From contig CM051460.1 of the NCBI GenBank assembly GCA_028095005.1, forward strand, positions 288,192,653 through 288,256,652: DNA of 64,000 nt. Reading direction: 5' to 3'. The number at the start of each line of letters is the position of its first letter. Position 1 is the first letter of the stretch. Shown in pieces: positions 58,199 through 64,000 of the stretch. The translations under genes were made by a program, and so were the position numbers. This DNA is from Rhynchospora pubera (taxonomy: Eukaryota > Streptophyta > Magnoliopsida > Poales > Cyperaceae). The notes beneath the pieces are model-generated. The model was not told the DNA's origin. It ran no database searches and saw only the letters and a list, made by a program, of their open reading frames with translations.

Positions 58199-58660
58199 CC
58201 TAATAAATTGTGTGATTTTCAAAACATAGACGTGATGTTTTCTTGGTTGATTATACCGTGATCACTTTGGCTTTTGTCCTTACTCAACTCAACCTTGCCA
58301 AAACTTCCCGTGTCGTCTCAACAAAGGAATATGATGACAATTTCTCTTTTCATCACTGAAAAAATGCCTCCCCAACAACGTAATGGCAACTACCGCAGTA
58401 ACAAGCAATCACTTTGTACTTTTAATAATACTAATCCAAGAAGTATGAGGCATTTGCTAATTAAAATTTGTGCAACAATAGGTTACTGGTCAGGACTGGC
58501 GTCTGCCGAAGTAAAAGAATGCATCACTTGTTGGCTACCGGTGAATTGGGACATGATCCCTCTACAAATGGTGGAACCAGTGGTGAGGATGCCAGGAGCG
58601 CAAGTACCAGGGGATGCATGATAGCAGCATGCGGACCATGGTGGATGTAGCAGCGTGAAG
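58199..58660 (+). pseudogene. Unrecognised small gene or its remnant in unit copy 7
   Basis: After the family word TGTGTGATTTTCA the DNA becomes codon-like. One frame from about 58245 reads VITLAFVLTQLNLAKT, like a signal peptide, but stops within 40 codons. A second frame from 58274 runs 115 residues to 58621, and a third ends with a Cys-containing tail RGCMIAACGPWWM at 58650. No single frame covers the region, so it is either spliced or frameshifted. It is the best hint of what the duplicated units once encoded: perhaps a small secreted peptide. Family unknown. Confidence 0.35.
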
Positions 58661-58885
58661 TTCTTATGATGTTTTGAAATAAATAAAAGTAACCCGCTAT
58701 AGATGGAGAGTAATGATCGCAACAGGATCCGGTTTACAGCTGAAAATTTTACACTAGTGTCAGCAGCTTGCAGTTAATCCGCGTAGATGCAGGCTTTTCT
58801 ACTTTTGTACTATACTGATTTTGTTGTTTCATTACGGCAATAAGGCAAAAGTCTGCTCCTTGTAAATTTGATCCCCACCCTGTAC

Positions 58886-58963
58886 AATTAACTACACACA
58901 AATACATATGGCCCATTCTTTAAATGTACAATTTACTACACAGAAATACATGTCCCATTATTT
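58886..58963. repeat. Tandem duplication of about 38 bp
   Basis: TACAATTAACTACACACAAA-like sequence recurs as TACAATTTACTACACAGAAA, directly before the perfect palindrome. Confidence 0.7.
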
Positions 58964-59055
58964 GAAAGAACAGTAAACTTTTACAAATGATTAATAGCGC
59001 TCAATACATGTTTTGAGCGCTATTAATCATTTGTAAAAGTTTACTGTTCTTTCAA
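58962..59055. repeat. Perfect 43-bp inverted repeat with an 8-nt loop
   Basis: Arms 58962-59004 and 59013-59055 are exact reverse complements around TACATGTT. It contains AGCGCT and TTACAAATGATTAATAGCGC in each arm. Such identity means the structure is very young or conserved. It could fold like a pre-miRNA or be a DNA-break repair product. Confidence 0.9.
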
Positions 59056-60305
59056 CTACAAAGTCTGAACAAACAAGCAAAGAAGGATCTCTAGCTAAGT
59101 ACCTGAACAAACGATCAAAGAAGAAAAAATAGTGGTCGATGGAGGGTTCCACCTCGGTTATTATATAAAAAACAGCGCTAAATTACTTAATTTTTTTAAT
59201 TTCACTGTTTCGTGGCCAGCACCAATAGCTCCAATTTATATTTTATGCAATTTTTATCTTTTAAATTTGGTGCCTTGAACAAGAAAACTTCAAATGGGTC
59301 AAATGCTTGATAGAAATATTCGTTTGGACTTTGAAGCGTATGATTTCAATCCAAAAAACTCAACGTGATCTACATAAATTTCGGATGTTCACCTATAATA
59401 ATCACTAGCTTTTTATCCAGTGCAAAAAGCCTGACAATTATGTGCAACTTGTGAGGTATATTGAATTCACATATCAATCTCAAAGTTCATTCCAAATTTC
59501 AATTTTAAATTGGATTAAACAAGCTTAAATCAAACCCTTTTGAAATTCTGATAAAATGAATGTAAAAAACTAAATATTCATTAGCTTTTCAGAGCCGAAA
59601 AAGAAGAAAAAAATGAAATGCGTCAAAATTGAATCCTACAGCTGATAAAAGATTCAAACTCAAATAAGAAATGGGTTAGAATTCCCAAAGAATCGAGAAT
59701 TCAAGATATGACATCAAATTTGTTGTCCCAATTTATTTATTTCAAACATCAATGGGTTTGGATCAAATGTCTAGCTTGCATTTGATTTCAATTAGATCCA
59801 TCAACAACCAATCAAGAGTCAGAGGAGATTCAAATGCAAAATCATACTAAAAAAAAAAAAAAAAAGATTCAAATGCAAAGAGATGGAGCAGACACATCCA
59901 AAAGGTGATAATCCAAAGGCACCCAAACAAGTAACTGCACCACCACATAGGCCAATCAAGAGCAATTGCAAAGGACCTTATTATGTTTACAATAAATAAA
60001 ACATTGATGGCTAACTAATGTTAGGTTATAGCAGCTTATTGGTAGCACAGTCATCAACAAAAAAAGTATATTCCTTTTCAATCCAACAGAAAAACAGTTA
60101 CCATCTATAAACTTCTAATTGCTACCAAAATAATTTAGCAATAACTAAAGTAACAAAAAAATTGAAGCTTAATATCAGCCGCACAATAATTATAAGTGTC
60201 AGCAACAAAATGTTTTGCCTTCATATGGAGAGAAATTTTCCTGGCCAAATCTGGCACTACAAACTGATACACTACACAATTTTTCTTCCCCAGATAAGAG
60301 CAATT
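59056..60305. other. Downstream region of the mTERF gene
   Basis: 59185-59410 is the inverted copy of the solo-LTR flank. The remainder is AT-rich with an A run at 59849-59865. It should contain the mTERF 3' UTR, but no polyadenylation site is chosen. No other gene. Confidence 0.5.
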
Positions 60306-61472
60306 TTAAACGCACACCTTTCCACTATAAGCAGCAGAATAAGCTCCACCAAGCCCAGGCACATCCTTCTCATATGGTGCTACATACCTCTCAAGGAACC
60401 TGTTTTCAGACATCACACAAGCACTCAAAAGACTGGATTTTATCTTCAGTCCCTTGAGTTGCAATGCACTCAATACAGAATACCTTGGAGCCAATACTTT
60501 TTGCACACTATAGCCAAGCAGCTGAGGTTGCAAAGCTATGTTTGTTGACTGAAACCCAGCATTTCTGATAAGAAAGTCCATATTGGACTTCACCTTATCC
60601 TCAGAGTAACTGAGTACCTTAGGAAACTTCCTGCAGGCAGTGTACACCTCTTCCTCTGACCAGCCAAATGTATCCATCAAGAACTTCATCTTCCTTTTTA
60701 TTCGATCTTTTCTTATACCGCCAATCGCTTTTAAAGCACACAGAAACATTCTGGACCCCCGCAAAAACCCCAGCCCCTCAATTAGCTCAAGTGTCTGCCG
60801 CAAAGAATCCAGGTTTTGAGCAAAGCAGCGGTTTGAACTATCGATCATGAATGAGACTATATCTCGATTTGATAATTCATATTCTTTCAATACATTTATA
60901 TGTGGAAGAATATGGTTATCAATGTCATTTTGGAACAACAACCTGTTCCTCTGAATAGTCTTTAGCAAAAGATGGTCATCGTTGCCCACAAAATTTCTCC
61001 AAAACAAAAGACGCGCGAGAGTATTTTTCAAATAAAGGGCAGATGGGGTGTTGCAGATCAATTGAACTAGTAGTTCTCCAGAGAAACCGGCATCCATCAA
61101 CTCACGCACCTTTGGCTTCAGGGTCTTTTCGGCGTTGCAAGCCAGAATAGTGGGGTGGAATGAAACAACGGCCTGGATCTGGTGATGGGATAGACCGGTA
61201 TCTTTTAGGACTGTCACGACGGACTCAGGCCGCTCTGAGGATTTGATTGGGGTGAGGTTCCGGTTCGCTGAGTATTTGAGTGCTCGATGAGGGGAGAAGC
61301 CGAAGGAGGAGATGAGGTACTGAGCAATGAAGGGCAGCTCCTTCTCCTTGACTTGCTGTTGCAGGGGTAGAGTGGAAAGAGGGGTCAGAAGAGCGAGCTG
61401 ATGGCGATGGAGGTAGTGGAAGGAGAAGAAATAGTGGGAGCCGACTAATCTCTTTGAAAGGAACGAAGACAT
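60306..61472 (-). CDS. mTERF family protein, organelle targeted
   Basis: The 388-residue frame is intact and intronless. The N-terminus (MSSFLSKRLVGSHYFF...) is rich in Ser, Arg, His and Leu and nearly free of acidic residues, as in mitochondrial presequences. From about residue 60 to 360 come repeated mTERF motifs of about 30 residues, e.g. VVTVLKDTGLSHHQIQAVVS, FHPTILACN and KPKVRELMDAGFS, then KMKFLMDTFGWSEEEVYTA. The repeats form helical arrays that bind organelle nucleic acid. Plant members act in transcription termination, splicing or RNA stability in mitochondria or plastids. Length and end (YVAPYEKDVPGLGGAY) fit the large plant mTERF clade. The ATG at 61470-61472 is the first in frame and is followed at once by the targeting sequence. 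This is the only clear host gene here. Confidence 0.95.
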   Translation of the reverse strand: MSSFLSKRLVGSHYFFSFHYLHRHQLALLTPLSTLPLQQQVKEKELPFIAQYLISSFGFSPHRALKYSANRNLTPIKSSERPESVVTVLKDTGLSHHQIQAVVSFHPTILACNAEKTLKPKVRELMDAGFSGELLVQLICNTPSALYLKNTLARLLFWRNFVGNDDHLLLKTIQRNRLLFQNDIDNHILPHINVLKEYELSNRDIVSFMIDSSNRCFAQNLDSLRQTLELIEGLGFLRGSRMFLCALKAIGGIRKDRIKRKMKFLMDTFGWSEEEVYTACRKFPKVLSYSEDKVKSNMDFLIRNAGFQSTNIALQPQLLGYSVQKVLAPRYSVLSALQLKGLKIKSSLLSACVMSENRFLERYVAPYEKDVPGLGGAYSAAYSGKVCV

Positions 61473-62055
61473 GATTTCGTGGTTCTATTTTCGTGCTTCG
61501 CTCGTTCAGGCAATTTTTAGATATTAGTAGTTCTAATTCAGTATCACCGCTGCTGCCTACTGGTGAGGGGAGGAAGAGGAAAGACTGGAAACAGGGTTCC
61601 AATTTGAGAGAAGGTCACTACGCTTGTCTGGGTCATCAGGCCATGCAGCGGATCGGAATGTTGGGCCTACAACATGGGCCTTCAATTACTCGTTTCCTCA
61701 ACAAAATTTGAAAGCTTTGACCTTCTTCGACAAAATTCCTAAACAGTCAAGTTCTCAGGTCCAGATAGTTCATTTTAGATAACAAAACAAAAGATAGTCT
61801 TTGTTTATATTTATATATAAAAAAAAAACTATTTGTTGTATCATTCATATTAAAATGCATGATTATCGTGTCAAAAGGTTATTTTGAAAGATAAAAATAA
61901 AAAAAGGGCGTTTCATATCACTTCATATAAGTGTAGGAATAATTACTCATAATAGAAAGATAATTTCAAGTTGTTAAAATCAAACTCACAGATTAAGTGA
62001 TCAAAAAATTAAATCGTTATTAAAACGCTATTTTATGATGTCATTTTCTTTATTA
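61473..62055. other. Upstream region of the mTERF gene
   Basis: The first 230 bp upstream are GC-richer and should include the 5' UTR and core promoter of the minus-strand gene. No TATA box is obvious. Beyond 61730 the DNA is AT-rich without features. Confidence 0.5.
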
Positions 62056-62085
62056 CTAGGTGAAAGAAGGCGGTTTCGCCGCTAA
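62056..62085 (-). mobile_element. Possible second Helitron 3' terminus
   Basis: On the minus strand a short GC hairpin (GCGGCGAAACCGC) is followed by CTTCTTTCACCTAG and a host T. The tail CACCTAGT matches that at 38968-38975. The stem is only 4-5 bp and the other end was not found. Confidence 0.4.
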
Positions 62086-62299
62086 TAGATTGCTAAACCA
62101 ATTAATATATTAAGATATGCATATATATTTTTAATGATTAAAAACTTTTTGAGCATATGCTTTTATATGTGATCTACCAAATGTCTATTGAATCTTTTTT
62201 ACAGGAAAAAAATTTAACATTTGTCTTTTCCAGTCTCTCCTTGACATCAGTCTATTTTAGCTTGTCCAATTAAAAGAAACTTTAACAAGAAATATTAAA

Positions 62300-62450
62300 T
62301 GTGTCACTATTTATCTTGTCCTGAACCTGCGTTCAGACCCACTGAAATGGATAATTCTAGCTCCACCCCGTGAACGCTGCGTTCAGACCCTCCCTGATCG
62401 CAGAAAAAGCTCTGCGTTCAGAGTCTTCACACCCCTCCGCATTCACACCT
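62300..62450. repeat. Three TGCGTTCAGA words and related palindromes
   Basis: CTGCGTTCAGACCC occurs near 62326 and 62378, and CTGCGTTCAGAGTC near 62412, in a GC-richer 140-bp patch. It lies at the edge of a duplicated-unit fragment (GACAGTATGTGATGTTTTGG). Origin unknown. Confidence 0.5.
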
Positions 62451-62455
62451 GACAG

Positions 62456-62875
62456 TATGTGATGTTTTGGTTAAATTGGGTGGAAAAGGTTGTGTGATAT
62501 GCAATTTAGCATGCCATGTGAACTTTGAAGATCATTGGAGATCGAAAGCACAAAGTGACAGAGATATGAAGGTCGCTTAATGCCGATACTACTCCCCATG
62601 TTCCATCAGTATATTAACTCATATCTTGAAAAAACCATTGTAAATTTCACAACAATTTAATAGAGCGCTCATAAGCATGTGAATGGATAGATTGTCTCAA
62701 TTTTGCTAATCTCATTTTCCCAATTACCCACAAATTAAGCCTCCTTCACGGCCGGCCTAAAAGGTGGAGTATCAGTTTCAAGATAGTTTTATTCTTTAAA
62801 TTTTAGTTCAGATGACATAATTCCTTTATGTCATAAGTGAATTTTATTATTTGCATCTCCGAAGTTCATATATAT
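62456..62875 (+). repeat. Partial duplicated unit related to 18700-18900
   Basis: AGAGATATGAAGGTCGCTTAATGCC near 62561 matches the region near 18821, and TTCAGATGACATAATTCC near 62809 is the uninterrupted version of the insertion site of the 18897-21020 element. Confidence 0.65.
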
Positions 62876-63040
62876 GCCTGCGTTTGGATTGTTGGAAGAA
62901 AGAAGAAGAAGAAGGAAGAAGAAGAAAAAAAATTATAAACAATCCAAACTCTTCACAAAGTTACACACTTCCCAATACTTCTTCCCACTTCTTCCCTTCT
63001 TCCCTTTTTCGGTTTTTCCCACACCTATCCAAACGCGCCC
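62876..63040. mobile_element. Harbinger/Tourist-like MITE, 165 bp
   Basis: TIRs GCCTGCGTTTGGAT and ATCCAAACGCGCCC are flanked by TAT (62873-62875 and 63041-63043). Near-identical to 42670-42826. Confidence 0.88.
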
Positions 63041-63259
63041 TATATGTATATATATTAGTAAGTGTTAAATGAAAGAAATTTTTTTATTTTTTATTGGTAC
63101 AGAGTAGGAATTCTGAAAAATGTTATATTTGTACTTATTTTCTGAAGCTTTTAATTCAGACTTCATTTTGTTTATTACAAACTAGGTTTCAACATTTTGT
63201 GAATTCAGGTACGAGAAACTTGTATAATAACAACTACTTATTGGAAGACAACATTGGAT

Positions 63260-64000
63260 TTTAATGACGTCTCCTTAGCACCGATTTTTATAGTCATTAA
63301 TTTAACCCCTTCTACTACAACATTGTAAACCAGTGTGGTGCTTTCTTTTTCATGTAGTGAATCGCAACCGTTCATAATTTACAATGAATTAAATATTTTT
63401 TAAAAAACGACTGCGATTGAAGACTGATGCACAATTTGTATCCCAGAGAGTCGTAATAAGTGCATAAAAATGTTTTTTAAATAGAAAATTGTTAAGTAGT
63501 TTTTTAGAATAGAAATCATATTATATTTAGAATTGACAAGCTTTGCGCATGTTTAAGTTATGTTGCTCACATAAATATCATGGTCTGATTAAATCGAGTG
63601 AAAAGGTAGAAAGATGTGACATGCAATTTTATGCATTGATAGTTTGTCATTCGAATTCTTTCGCACGCTAATATAAGGACTTCAAAATATATACCTTCAG
63701 CTTCAGTTGAGAGATTTTATTTGTGAAATTAAATATTTTATATTGTTTTGAAAGAGCTAGGTAGATGATAATAAATATTGTATTGATAAACTAAGATACT
63801 TGAGAAAACCAACAAGTCAGCGAAGAGATTATGCACAACACAGCTCCACTCAAGACTGATTGTTGAAAATAAATCAACTATATAGATGTTCAAGTTGGTT
63901 ATTTGCATCTAATACATTCCCAAAAAAAGAATAGTCTCGAGCTCAAATTTACAACTCAGGAGGACCTGAAATTACTGATAAAAATCAAACAGAGTCATTA
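63260..64000 (+). repeat. Duplicated unit, copy 8, running off the window
   Basis: Matches 54885-55490 and continues as 56481-56650 without the intervening 1-kb insertion. GTTTGTCATTCGAATTC is near 63642 and AGATACTTGAGAAAACCAA near 63793. It serves as an empty site for the insertion in copy 6. Confidence 0.9.

Overview
This is a stretch of nuclear DNA from a flowering plant. The evidence is a Ty1/copia element of the SIRE type, hAT, Mutator-like and Harbinger-type elements, a Helitron end, a plant mobile domain gene with spliceosomal introns, and a plant-type mTERF gene. The species cannot be named from the sequence. Only one ordinary host gene is clear: an mTERF protein at 60306-61472, minus strand. 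Almost everything else is transposons, often one inside another, laid over an old tandem duplication.

Layout. 1-3700: AT-rich DNA, short tandem repeats and an unclassified repeat remnant. 3707-4255: hAT-type MITE. 4307-16003: a complete, young SIRE-type copia element on the minus strand (5-bp duplication AATTG). It has 1.56-kb LTRs, a tRNA-iMet primer site, gag, pol broken by one stop codon, and a third ORF downstream of pol broken by one frameshift. Its LTRs and the DNA before the third ORF are packed with a 34-bp module: two 14-bp palindromes always 6 bp apart. 16300-25000: duplicated units cut by foldback elements and TIR elements, some nested. 25003-31975: a 7-kb Mutator-like element with 9-bp target duplications. 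It carries two convergent genes, a two-zinc-finger protein (plus strand) and an intact ten-exon plant mobile domain (PMD) protein (minus strand), and no recognisable transposase. 32000-38974: DNA ending in a Helitron 3' terminus and holding gene fragments, including a beta-1,3-galactosyltransferase exon and an exon copied as a 71-bp inverted repeat. 39114-43166: Harbinger-like TIR elements with a nested Mutator-like element. 43200-59000: more copies of the duplicated unit, three solo LTRs (one inside another), a foldback and a hAT MITE. 59000-64000: a perfect 43-bp hairpin, the mTERF gene and the last copy of the unit.

How the parts relate. Eight same-strand copies of one unit (about 16.5, 18.3, 43.3, 44.9, 51.1, 55.3, 57.7 and 63.6 kb) show that the region from 16 kb rightward grew by tandem duplication and was then opened by transposons. 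Sister copies serve as empty sites that confirm several insertions. The best candidates for something undescribed are the fixed-spacing palindrome pairs of the SIRE element, which may drive both the LTR promoter and an internal promoter for the third ORF, and the two-gene PMD element with nested palindromes in its ends.
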